The translations under genes and the position numbers were made by a program. 64,000 nucleotides of DNA from Bacteroides sp. (GTDB lineage Bacteria; Bacteroidota; Bacteroidia; Bacteroidales; Muribaculaceae), in the NCBI GenBank assembly GCA_014802015.1, contig JAAVDB010000011.1, positions 16,159 through 80,158 of the forward strand, given 5' to 3'. Below, one piece after another: positions 38,648-48,046 of this stretch. The first letter of the stretch is position 1. Each line of letters starts with the position of its first letter. The notes beneath the pieces are model-generated. The model saw nothing but the letters and a program-made list of their open reading frames with translations, was not told the origin of the DNA and searched no databases.

Positions 38648-41008
38648 ATGCGCAATTTCTACGCCAAGAGTACCCTCAGGCTGGTAATGCTAACCCTGTC
38701 GGTTATCTTAACATTCAGAGCTGCAGCCGAAGAGTCGGCGACAGTCTATGCCGAGGCCGATTCATCAGCATTATCACTCGGTGAGGTTCGTATCACATCA
38801 ATCAAACAGTCGGCATCGCTGCTGCGTCAGCCAGTGACCGTCACGACCATCAACCGTCAGCAGATCGAGCGCTATAATATCACCGGTATGAAAGGGGTCA
38901 GCGAGATCGCACCTAACTTCTTCATGCCCGACTACGGGTCAAAAATGACCTCGTCGATATATGTCCGCGGCATCGGTGCCCGCATTGACCAGCCGGCTGT
39001 AGGTCTTAACGTCGACAATATCCCTTACCTCAACAAGAATGCATTTGACTTCGACATGTTTGACATCGAGCGTATCGAAGTGCTCCGCGGCCCGCAGTCC
39101 ACTCTCTACGGCCGCAACACCATCGCCGGACTCATCAACGTCTACACCCTGTCGCCAATGTCATGGCAGGGGGTGCGCGTCATGGCCGAGGGGAGCCTTC
39201 CCGCAGGCTACCGCGCAGGTGTGGGAGTGTACGCCAAGCTCGCTCCGCGCGCGGGCATGAGCATCAACGGTTATATCGCGCATTCGGGCGGATATTACCG
39301 CAACGCATATAATGGCGAATATGCCGACCGCACTACCGACTTCTCGGGCAGATGGAAGACCGTGTGGCGTCCCTCAGGCCGTCTGAATATCGAAAATGTG
39401 TTCTCGGCCGGACATGCCCGTCAGAACGGTTATCCATACGCATTTGTCGAGACAGGCGAGATCAACTATAACGACACCTGCTTCTACCGCCGCACATCCG
39501 TCACCGACGGACTCACCGTGCGTTGGGCCGGTGATAATTTCAGCATTGCGTCCATCACGGGCCTGCAATATCTCAGCGACAATATGACGCTCGATCAGGA
39601 CTTCCTGCCCGAGAGCTACTTCAACCTCACCCAGCGCCAGCATGACCGCAGCATCACGCAGGACATCGTGATGCGTGGCTCGAAGGGCAATTACTCATGG
39701 CTCGCCGGCGTGTTCGGGTTCTATAAATATGGCTCGATGGCCGCCCCGGTGACATTTAAGGAGGATGGCATCAACGAACTCATCCTCAGCAATGTCCGCG
39801 GCAATATGCCGTCATTCATCCAGCTCGAATGGGATGAGGATAATTTCCTGCTCGGCAGCGACTTCCGTCACCACGTCAACGGCGCGGCCATCTATCATCA
39901 GAGCTCGTATGACCTGGACAGATGGACCTTCGCGCTGAATATGCGGTTCGATTACGAGCACACGGCACTCTCCTATCACAATTACTGCAACACAGGAGCT
40001 TCGGGCACAGTCAATCTCCCGCAGTTGCCGCGCCCCATCGGCTTCACATTACCTGCCGAAATCGACCTCTCCGACCGTCTCAAGCAGTCATTCCGCCAGT
40101 TCCTGCCCAAGATCAGCGTCACATACAATCTCAAGAACTCGGCCGTATTCCTGTCAGTAGCCAAGGGCTACAAGTCGGGAGGCTTCAACACACAGATGTT
40201 CAGCAACTTCCTACAGGAACGTCTGATGACACAGATGCGCGACGAGGCCAACAACCTCATGCAGGGCATGATGGGCGGCATGGGCGGAGGTGGCGTACGC
40301 CCTACAGCCGAGGGGGATAATACTCCCGCCACAGCGGCTCAGGCAGGATATTCGGCCGACGACTATGTGTCGTATAAGCCCGAGACGTCGTGGAACTATG
40401 AACTCGGCGGACACTTCTCATGTGACAACGAGCGCGTCTACTCGACCTTCGCACTCTATTACATCGACCTTCGTGACCAGCAGGTGACGCTGTTCCCCGA
40501 GGGATTGTCCACAGGCCGACTGATGGCCAATGCAGGACGCACCCGTTCGTATGGTGCGGAGCTTACCATCCGTTACACTCCGACTACACGCTGGCGCTTT
40601 GACCTCGCATACGGATATAACAACGCTACATTCCGGCACTTCAATAACGGTAACGCCGATCTGTCGGGACTGCGTGTACCCAACACCCCATCCAACACAC
40701 TCTTTCTGGCAGCCTCCTACCGCCTGCCTGTCAGCGCGGGATGGGTGGACGCCGTGAGCTTCAGTCCCAATCTGCGCGGCACCGGCTCGATCTATTGGGA
40801 TGAGGAGAATATCTACCGCCAGCCCTTCTACGCCGAGCTCGGCGCGTCAGTACGTTTCGAGCACTCACGCTACTCGCTCGACATCTGGGGCAAGAACCTG
40901 ACCGACACGAAGTTTAACGTATTCCGCTACGAATCCATCGGCCACAACTTCATGCAGAAAGGCAAACCGGTGAGAGGCGGTGTCACACTGCGCGTCACAC
41001 TTGACTGA
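38648..41008 (+). CDS. TonB-dependent receptor
   Basis: Plug domain (PVTVTTINRQQIERYNITGMKGVSEIAPN, RIEVLRGPQSTLYGRNTIAGLINV) and C-terminal barrel; signal peptide from MRNFYAKS. Confidence 0.9.
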   Translation: MRNFYAKSTLRLVMLTLSVILTFRAAAEESATVYAEADSSALSLGEVRITSIKQSASLLRQPVTVTTINRQQIERYNITGMKGVSEIAPNFFMPDYGSKMTSSIYVRGIGARIDQPAVGLNVDNIPYLNKNAFDFDMFDIERIEVLRGPQSTLYGRNTIAGLINVYTLSPMSWQGVRVMAEGSLPAGYRAGVGVYAKLAPRAGMSINGYIAHSGGYYRNAYNGEYADRTTDFSGRWKTVWRPSGRLNIENVFSAGHARQNGYPYAFVETGEINYNDTCFYRRTSVTDGLTVRWAGDNFSIASITGLQYLSDNMTLDQDFLPESYFNLTQRQHDRSITQDIVMRGSKGNYSWLAGVFGFYKYGSMAAPVTFKEDGINELILSNVRGNMPSFIQLEWDEDNFLLGSDFRHHVNGAAIYHQSSYDLDRWTFALNMRFDYEHTALSYHNYCNTGASGTVNLPQLPRPIGFTLPAEIDLSDRLKQSFRQFLPKISVTYNLKNSAVFLSVAKGYKSGGFNTQMFSNFLQERLMTQMRDEANNLMQGMMGGMGGGGVRPTAEGDNTPATAAQAGYSADDYVSYKPETSWNYELGGHFSCDNERVYSTFALYYIDLRDQQVTLFPEGLSTGRLMANAGRTRSYGAELTIRYTPTTRWRFDLAYGYNNATFRHFNNGNADLSGLRVPNTPSNTLFLAASYRLPVSAGWVDAVSFSPNLRGTGSIYWDEENIYRQPFYAELGASVRFEHSRYSLDIWGKNLTDTKFNVFRYESIGHNFMQKGKPVRGGVTLRVTLD

Positions 41009-41149
41009 CAGCCCGGTCCGCTGACAGACAAAACAGTTTCTAACATCTGTTGAGTATTATTATGATATACGGCTTTACACTGGCGCAATAATACTCGGCC
41101 GGTAACGTTTTTGAATGAGTAACAACAATGAAAACAGTTAGATAAATAT

Positions 41150-42097
41150 ATGAAAAAACATCTCCTTCTATCCGCTCTCATACTCCCTGCGGCTCTGGCG
41201 TTCACCTCATGTCTTGACACCAATGACAACCGTCAGGAACAGAATATAAACTACGGTGGCTCACTATGCTTCAACTACGTCACCGACATGCAGGATCCGA
41301 CGGCCGAATCGTTCGTGTCACTGTCACCGAATTATTCGTTCCTGATCGAATATTTCAGCGCGACAATGACAACGAGCATGTCCAATATCCGCCTCACGGC
41401 CGACGGCTCGCCGCTCACATTCAAGACCCCCGAACTCAAGGCATCCAACACCAACAACGGCAACACCATCTCGTGTAACGTCACCGATGTCGTACCCGAG
41501 GGTCAGACCCAGAGCTACGTGTTCGACAAACTCAACATCAACATCACCGAGCGCACTCTTGCCAGCTCAACGGGCGTGTACAAGTATTCTCCCATCTACG
41601 ACGTGCGTTACACTATCAACAACCGTTATAACGTAAGGGTACTTCCCGCTTACTATGACGTGGTGGGCAAACTGACCTCAACAGCTACAGGCACAACCGA
41701 CTCACACGAGGGCAAAATGTCGATCGTATCGCTGTCACTCAACCCCAACTCGTCTGCTCCCGCTACAGGTAAGGCCAAGCTTGAGATATATGACGTATCG
41801 TTCAAAGCCGACTTCACCGAGTCACGCATCATCGCCGAGGATATCCCCTACACCATCACCCCGTCAGGCGTGAGCATCCACACTGAGTCGGGCACAGTCT
41901 ACAAGATCAAGGATGTGACCGGCAAAGAGATACAGGGTGCAGGACTCTCGGATATCATCATCACCGTAGACGTACCCTCGGGTTCGACCTCCTTCTCTCT
42001 CCATGCCAATGTCACCGGTCTTCAGGGCGAAAATGATGCTGTCGACTATGATCTGTCAGGTCGCCTCCAGTATTATTACAACTCGACCTCAAACTAA
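41150..42097 (+). CDS. Hypothetical lipoprotein (316 aa class), secreted
   Basis: Signal + lipobox AFTSCLDTND; beta-rich; likely co-located with TonB receptor. Confidence 0.6.
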   Translation: MKKHLLLSALILPAALAFTSCLDTNDNRQEQNINYGGSLCFNYVTDMQDPTAESFVSLSPNYSFLIEYFSATMTTSMSNIRLTADGSPLTFKTPELKASNTNNGNTISCNVTDVVPEGQTQSYVFDKLNINITERTLASSTGVYKYSPIYDVRYTINNRYNVRVLPAYYDVVGKLTSTATGTTDSHEGKMSIVSLSLNPNSSAPATGKAKLEIYDVSFKADFTESRIIAEDIPYTITPSGVSIHTESGTVYKIKDVTGKEIQGAGLSDIIITVDVPSGSTSFSLHANVTGLQGENDAVDYDLSGRLQYYYNSTSN

Positions 42098-42220
42098 CTC
42101 AATTGTTAACATAGGTTAAAGTCACATATACCTTGAACCATCCGCCATGCGCCGTGTTATAATGATGTAGTTACTATTATTTGCACTGTGTTTTCATGGT
42201 ATTAGATTTAAGGTTAAAGA

Positions 42221-42256
42221 AAACGGGCCGTCGAGATGATGGCCCGTTTCTTTTTT
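42221..42256 (+). terminator. Intrinsic terminator
   Basis: AAACGGGCC...GGCCCGTTT then CTTTTTT. Confidence 0.85.
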
Positions 42257-42290
42257 CATGCAAACAGGTTATCTCTGACAAAAAATTATG

Positions 42291-42298
42291 TATCTTTG
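42291..42298 (+). promoter_or_regulatory. Putative -7 element of nadB
   Basis: TATCTTTG. Confidence 0.45.
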
Positions 42299-42314
42299 CG
42301 CATAGAAATATGCA

Positions 42315-43904
42315 GTGACCATGACACGCAAATATGATTATCTCGTTATAGGGTCAGGCATCGCCGGAATGAGCTTTGCCCTCAAGGTGGCCGGACACGG
42401 CACCGTGGCCCTCGTCTGCAAGACCACACTTGACGAAGCCAATACAGCCCTCGCTCAGGGCGGAGTGGCATCTGTGACCAATCTTGAGGTCGACGATTTT
42501 GACAAACACATACATGACACCATGGTGGCCGGCGACTGGCTCAGTGATCCCGAAGCCGTCGAGAAAGTGGTGCGCAACGCACCCTCTCAGATCGAGGAAC
42601 TGATACGCTGGGGTGTGGACTTCGACAAGAAGGAGGACGGGACATTCGATCTGCACCGCGAGGGTGGACACTCCGAGTTTCGCATACTCCACCACGCCGA
42701 CAACACCGGATTCGAGATCCAGGATTCGCTCATCAAGGCTGTCCGGGCCAATAAGAATATCGACATATACGAACATCATTTCGCCATCGAGATCATCACC
42801 CAGCACCATCTGGGCAAGATCGTGACCCGCCGCACGCCCGACATCACATGTTACGGCGCATACGTGCTGGACACGGAGACCGGCACGGTCGACACCTTCC
42901 TGTCACGCATCACCCTCATCGCCACCGGCGGATGCGGAGCCGTATATCAGACCACGACCAACCCGCTCGTAGCCACCGGCGACGGCATCGCCATGGTGTA
43001 TCGCGCCAAGGGTACAGTCAAGGACATGGAGTTCATACAGTTTCACCCCACGGCACTGTATCACCCGGGCGACCGCCCGTCATTCCTCATCACCGAGGCC
43101 ATGCGCGGTTACGGCGCCGTGCTGCGCAACAAACGCGGCGAGGAGTTCATGCACAAATATGACCCGCGCCTGTCACTGGCTCCGCGCGACATCGTGGCCC
43201 GAGCCATCGACTCGGAGATGAAACTATACGGTGACGATCACGTCTATCTCGATGTCACCCACAAGAATCCCGAGGAGACCAAACGCCACTTCCCCAACAT
43301 CTATGCCAAATGTCTGTCGCTCGGCATAGACATCACCAAGGATTATATCCCCGTAGCACCCGCAGCCCACTATCTGTGTGGCGGCATCAAGGTCGACACC
43401 AACGGTGAGTCGTCCATCAAGCGGCTGTATGCCGTGGGCGAATGCTCGTGCACAGGTCTGCACGGGGGCAACCGTCTGGCATCCAATTCACTGATCGAGG
43501 CTGTCGTGTATGCCGACGCCGCCGCCAAGCACTCGATGTCGCAGATCAGCCATTACGACCTGCGTACCGACGTGCCCGAGTGGAACGACGAGGGCACACG
43601 CCACCCCGAAGAGATGGTGCTCATAACCCAGAGCATCAAGGAGGTCAACCAGATCATGGGCACATACGTGGGCATCGTACGTTCGGACCTGCGTCTTGAC
43701 CGAGCATGGAACCGTCTCGACATTCTATACGAGGAGACCGAACGTCTGTTCAAGTGCTCAAAGGCATCGCGTGAGATATGCGAGCTGCGCAATATCATCA
43801 ATGTCGGATACCTCATCATGCGTCAGGCCAAGGAGCGCAAGGAGTCGCGCGGACTTCATTACACTGTCGACTATCCCCATAAAGATATAAAAAATCAGGA
43901 GTAG
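42315..43904 (+). CDS. nadB: L-aspartate oxidase
   Basis: YLVIGSGIAGMSFALKVA, NTALAQGGVASV, HREGGHSEFRILH, EFIQFHPTALYHPG, GLHGGNRLASNSLIEA. Confidence 0.95.
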   Translation: MTMTRKYDYLVIGSGIAGMSFALKVAGHGTVALVCKTTLDEANTALAQGGVASVTNLEVDDFDKHIHDTMVAGDWLSDPEAVEKVVRNAPSQIEELIRWGVDFDKKEDGTFDLHREGGHSEFRILHHADNTGFEIQDSLIKAVRANKNIDIYEHHFAIEIITQHHLGKIVTRRTPDITCYGAYVLDTETGTVDTFLSRITLIATGGCGAVYQTTTNPLVATGDGIAMVYRAKGTVKDMEFIQFHPTALYHPGDRPSFLITEAMRGYGAVLRNKRGEEFMHKYDPRLSLAPRDIVARAIDSEMKLYGDDHVYLDVTHKNPEETKRHFPNIYAKCLSLGIDITKDYIPVAPAAHYLCGGIKVDTNGESSIKRLYAVGECSCTGLHGGNRLASNSLIEAVVYADAAAKHSMSQISHYDLRTDVPEWNDEGTRHPEEMVLITQSIKEVNQIMGTYVGIVRSDLRLDRAWNRLDILYEETERLFKCSKASREICELRNIINVGYLIMRQAKERKESRGLHYTVDYPHKDIKNQE

Positions 43905-43987
43905 ACACAACAAAATCACTCTTACGGGCTTTATAATTATATAACCCGTTAATATCTCCGACAATCAGACTCGTACGCAACGTCATA

Positions 43988-44641
43988 TTGACCCTCATCA
44001 CCATCCTGTCCGCCACCGCAACTGATGCAGTGGCGCAGGATGTCGTTGTAAAAGCTCCGTCGGCCGAGGAGATCGAGCAGATCGAGGCCCGCGGCGGACG
44101 CAAACGCCCCATCGAGGGCTACTACTTCTTCACGCCCGAGAACAGCGAGGACGGTGAGGAGGCCCTGATGCTGGTGATGACCGAGGTCACAGTGTTCCCT
44201 CCGCTGAAATTCAAGAACAAGAAGGAGGAGGAATTTTACTGGAAGACCGTGCGTGACGTGCGCAAGACCCTCCCATACGCAAAACTCATCTGCGAGACTC
44301 TTATCGAGACATACGAATATATCGAGACCTTCCCCACGCAGAAAGAGCGCGAAGAGCATCTCAAGAAGATGGAGGGTGCTGTGTTCGAGCAATACAAACC
44401 TGTGCTGAAGAAGTTTACAAAGAGTCAGGCCCAGATGCTGATCAAACTCATCAACCGCGAGACCAACCAGTCGAGCTATAACATACTCAAAGCCTTTCTC
44501 GGCTCATTCAGAGCAGGATTCTGGCAGACATTCGGACGATTTTTCGGCGTGAATCTCAAGACCACCTACAATCCCGACAAAGACCGTAAGGACGCCATCA
44601 TCGAACGCGTTGCCACCCTCGTCGAGCAGGGTGAACTTTGA
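43988..44641 (+). CDS. DUF4294-like protein
   Basis: VTVFPPLKFKNKKEEEFYWKTVRDVRKTLPYAKLICETLIETYEYIETFP; TTG start uncertain. Confidence 0.7.
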   Translation: MTLITILSATATDAVAQDVVVKAPSAEEIEQIEARGGRKRPIEGYYFFTPENSEDGEEALMLVMTEVTVFPPLKFKNKKEEEFYWKTVRDVRKTLPYAKLICETLIETYEYIETFPTQKEREEHLKKMEGAVFEQYKPVLKKFTKSQAQMLIKLINRETNQSSYNILKAFLGSFRAGFWQTFGRFFGVNLKTTYNPDKDRKDAIIERVATLVEQGEL

Positions 44642-44670
44642 GCCGTGAGAACCGAGGGGTGATCATCTTT

Positions 44671-44708
44671 CTCTTATATACATACAAAACTCTTATATAC
44701 ATACAAAA
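44671..44708. repeat. 19-bp tandem duplication ctcttatatacatacaaaa
   Basis: Two adjacent identical copies 44671-44689 and 44690-44708. Confidence 0.85.
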
Positions 44709-45151
44709 AATGGCCCGGCGGGTTAATATGTACCACTTGCCGGGCCGGTGTGTGTAGATTACGGAAATGGCCTCTTTTGGCCTTTCCAAGGCCTTTACGG
44801 CTAAAGGCCTTTATTACTTTGCCGGAACTGAACCGTTCACTCGACTTTCGTAGAGTTGCAAGCCCTGCGCCGGAGATTGCGAAGTCACCCGGTGAGGGCG
44901 CTTCACATAGCCTGAGGCTCGTTGCCAAAGACTACTATGTGAAAACCTACGGGGAGATTCAACTGCCCTCTGTCGAGGTGAGCGGCACTCCTTTCGTGCT
45001 TTCATCATTACTAACGCTGACACACGCCGGATGGTTTTGGAGGCATGGTTTAAAATAAGTGAAATACTTTTTAGCAGGTTTAACGCCGGATTTCTCGCAG
45101 AAAAAACCTAACTTTGTATCCGTATAACCATCACACAAACGCGCCGGACGC

Positions 45152-45976
45152 ATGAAGAGAGACCGCAACATACAGTCACCACGTCACCGGGAGAGCGCCG
45201 TCAAGCCGAAAAAAGCTCTCGGTCAGCACTTTCTCACTGACGAATCGGTCGCAGCCCGCATCGCCGCCACACTCGATCCATGGCAGGGATTGCCGGTGCT
45301 CGAAGTCGGCCCGGGCATGGGCGTCCTCACAAAGTATCTGCTTGCGGCCGGACATGATGTCAAGGTGGCCGAAATCGACTCGGAGAGCATCGAATATCTG
45401 CGCTATCATTTCCCCGACCTGCACGGACGCATTCTCGATGCCGACTTTCTCAAACTCGACCTGGCGGCACTCTACGGTGAGGGGCAGAAGTTCTGCGTCA
45501 TCGGCAACTATCCCTACAACATATCGTCACAGATATTCTTTCACATCCTTGAATATAAGGATCAGGTGACCGCATGCTCGGGCATGCTCCAGCGCGAGGT
45601 GGCCGAGCGTCTCGCCGCCCCCGAGGGCACCAAAGCCCGAGGCATACTCAGCGTGCTGCTTCAGGCATGGTATGATGTGCGCTACCTGTTTACCGTCAGT
45701 GAAAATGTATTCAATCCTCCGCCCAAGGTCAAGAGCGGTGTCATAATCATGACGCGCAACGACGTCACGTCACTCGGCTGTGACGAACGTCTGTTCAAGA
45801 CCGTCGTGAAGACCACTTTCGGCCAGCGGCGCAAGACCATACGCAACTCCGTGCGCGGACTCTTTCCGGCCGGTGTCCCGTTGCCCGACTCGCCATTGCT
45901 CGCCATGCGTCCCGAACAGCTGTCGGTGGCGCAGTTCATTGAGCTGACACAGCTATGTGAATCACTCAGAGGCTAA
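45152..45976 (+). CDS. rsmA: 16S rRNA (adenine1518-N6/1519-N6)-dimethyltransferase
   Basis: KKALGQHFLTDESVAARIA, VLEVGPGMGVLTKYLL, GNYPYNISSQIFF. Confidence 0.95.
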   Translation: MKRDRNIQSPRHRESAVKPKKALGQHFLTDESVAARIAATLDPWQGLPVLEVGPGMGVLTKYLLAAGHDVKVAEIDSESIEYLRYHFPDLHGRILDADFLKLDLAALYGEGQKFCVIGNYPYNISSQIFFHILEYKDQVTACSGMLQREVAERLAAPEGTKARGILSVLLQAWYDVRYLFTVSENVFNPPPKVKSGVIIMTRNDVTSLGCDERLFKTVVKTTFGQRRKTIRNSVRGLFPAGVPLPDSPLLAMRPEQLSVAQFIELTQLCESLRG

Positions 45977-45997
45977 CAATCACGAGACAAAAATGCA

Positions 45998-47359
45998 ATG
46001 AAAGAGTTTACACCGGAATATCTGGAACAACTGCGCGAAATAATACATGAGCATGCCGACGAGGCTGCACGCGAGGCACTTAACGACCTCCACCCCGCCG
46101 ATATCGCCGACCTGTACCGTGACCTCGCTCTGGAGGAGGCCGAGTATCTGTTCAGACTTCTTGACGAGGAGGCTCAGGCCGATGTGCTCATGGAACTTGA
46201 CGAGGACGAGCGCGCCCGACTGCTCAGCAAGATGGACGCAGAGGACATCGCCAAGCAGATCGAGCACCTCGACACCGACGATGCCGTCGACATCATTCAG
46301 GAGCTCGATGCCGAGGAACGCGACAAGATTCTAAGCCACATCGACGACGTCGAGCAGGCCGGCGACATCATCGACCTGCTACAGTATGACGAGGACACGG
46401 CCGGCGGACTCATGGGCACCGAGATGATCGTGGTCAACGAGAACTGGAGTATGCCCGAGTGCATCAAGCAGATGCGTATGCAGGCCGAAGATATGGACGA
46501 GGTCTACTACGTCTATGTCGTGGACAACGATGACCGCCTGCGGGGCACCCTGCCGCTTAAAAAGCTTATCACTCACCCCTCCGTGTCAAAGATCAAGCAT
46601 GTGATGGAGGATGATCCCGTGGCCGTTAAGGCTGATACGCCGATTGACGAAGTGGCACTCGACTTTGAGAAATATGACCTTGTGGCAATGCCCGTCATCG
46701 ACTCGATAGGCCGGTTGCTCGGACGCATCACGGTCGACGACGTGATGGACAAGGTGCGTGACCTCAGCGAGCGCGACTATCAGCTGGCATCAGGTCTGTC
46801 GCACGACGTGGAGAGCGATGACAAACTCTTCGCTCAGACCAAGGCGCGTCTGCCATGGCTGCTCATAGGTATGATCGGCGGTCTGTGCAACTCGTTTATA
46901 CTCGGCAAGTTTGAAGGCGGATTCGTAGTCGATCCCGCCCTCGCACTGTTCATCCCCCTTATCGGAGGCACCGGCGGTAATGTCGGCACCCAGTCATCGG
47001 CTATCGTAGTGCAGGGTCTGGCCAACGGCTCGCTTGACATCAAGAAGTCGGCCCGTCAGCTGCTCAAGGAGCTTGGCGTGGGACTGGTCAACGGCGGTAT
47101 AATCGCATTCCTGGTATTTCTATACAATTTCTTCACCATCGGACAGGGCCATGAGGTCACCACGTTCGCAGTCAGCATCTCACTGTTCTGCGTCGTGATG
47201 TTCGCATCTGTTTTCGGCACATTCGTCCCACTGACGCTGGAAAAACTCAAGATAGACCCGGCACTCGCCACAGGCCCCTTTATCTCAATCACCAACGACA
47301 TTATCGGCATGCTTATCTACATGAGCATATCCTCGTGGCTGATCATAGCGTTCAATTAG
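45998..47359 (+). CDS. mgtE: Magnesium transporter MgtE
   Basis: LHPADIADLYRDL N-domain, CBS domains, LIPLIGGTGGNVGTQSSAIVVQGLA. Confidence 0.94.
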   Translation: MKEFTPEYLEQLREIIHEHADEAAREALNDLHPADIADLYRDLALEEAEYLFRLLDEEAQADVLMELDEDERARLLSKMDAEDIAKQIEHLDTDDAVDIIQELDAEERDKILSHIDDVEQAGDIIDLLQYDEDTAGGLMGTEMIVVNENWSMPECIKQMRMQAEDMDEVYYVYVVDNDDRLRGTLPLKKLITHPSVSKIKHVMEDDPVAVKADTPIDEVALDFEKYDLVAMPVIDSIGRLLGRITVDDVMDKVRDLSERDYQLASGLSHDVESDDKLFAQTKARLPWLLIGMIGGLCNSFILGKFEGGFVVDPALALFIPLIGGTGGNVGTQSSAIVVQGLANGSLDIKKSARQLLKELGVGLVNGGIIAFLVFLYNFFTIGQGHEVTTFAVSISLFCVVMFASVFGTFVPLTLEKLKIDPALATGPFISITNDIIGMLIYMSISSWLIIAFN

Positions 47360-47972
47360 ACCCGTTCTCAGATTTTGGCCGTCCTCCGAAGTATTTGAGG
47401 CGTGATTTCTTCTTTACCTTGGGATGAGTCTGAAACTCCATGCTGTTGACATCGAGAATCTTGATGCCGAACAATCCCGTACGTACAGGCACCGACACCG
47501 AGTCTCCGTCACGTACATTCCTGTAACGGTCATAGTTGACACTTATGATTTTCGGATCGGTATCAGCAAGATTGACACGCAGACTGTAGACATAATATTT
47601 CTCACCCGTAGCCACATATCTGCGTCCGACCCGGCGCGTGCGGTGACGCTCCTCCTTGAAATGTGCGGTGACCACTCCCCGCTCGGTATGCGCAGTGTCA
47701 CGGTCACTGAACGTATCGTTCAGCAGGAAGAATATGAATGAGAGCAGCGCGGCTGTAAATACCGCATGACACACATAGTTGAATGCCATCGACTGCGAGC
47801 CGGTGAGGTAACGCCACATACGCCACAGATGCAGCCCGGTGGCCAGACCGACGGCAAACGCCACGGCAGGGACTATCCACCAGTCGATGACCGAGCCGGA
47901 ATAAAGCAGCATAGCCCATCCGCTCATCACGAGCAGTGTCAAAACGGTCAATCCTATCAATACGTTTCTCAT
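47352..47972 (-). CDS. Membrane protein, hypothetical
   Basis: Several TM helices then soluble domain; 3' end overlaps mgtE by 8 bp convergently. Confidence 0.6.
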   Translation of the reverse strand: MRNVLIGLTVLTLLVMSGWAMLLYSGSVIDWWIVPAVAFAVGLATGLHLWRMWRYLTGSQSMAFNYVCHAVFTAALLSFIFFLLNDTFSDRDTAHTERGVVTAHFKEERHRTRRVGRRYVATGEKYYVYSLRVNLADTDPKIISVNYDRYRNVRDGDSVSVPVRTGLFGIKILDVNSMEFQTHPKVKKKSRLKYFGGRPKSENGSN

Positions 47973-47996
47973 AATCAACGAGTAAGTAAAATGCAA

Positions 47997-48030
47997 GGCC
48001 TCTCCCTCACGGATGTGCGAGGGAGAGGCC
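47997..48030. terminator. Terminator-like hairpin
   Basis: GGCCTCTCCCTC...GAGGGAGAGGCC perfect 12-bp stem. Confidence 0.65.
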
Positions 48031-48046
48031 GGTATAATAATCGTTA

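Noticed and set aside
44671-44708. CRISPR-like repeats
   Set aside because: Only two contiguous copies with no spacers; no cas genes in the window.
45998-47972. 8-bp convergent overlap mgtE / hypothetical membrane gene as notable
   Set aside because: Very short overlaps of convergent stops are common.
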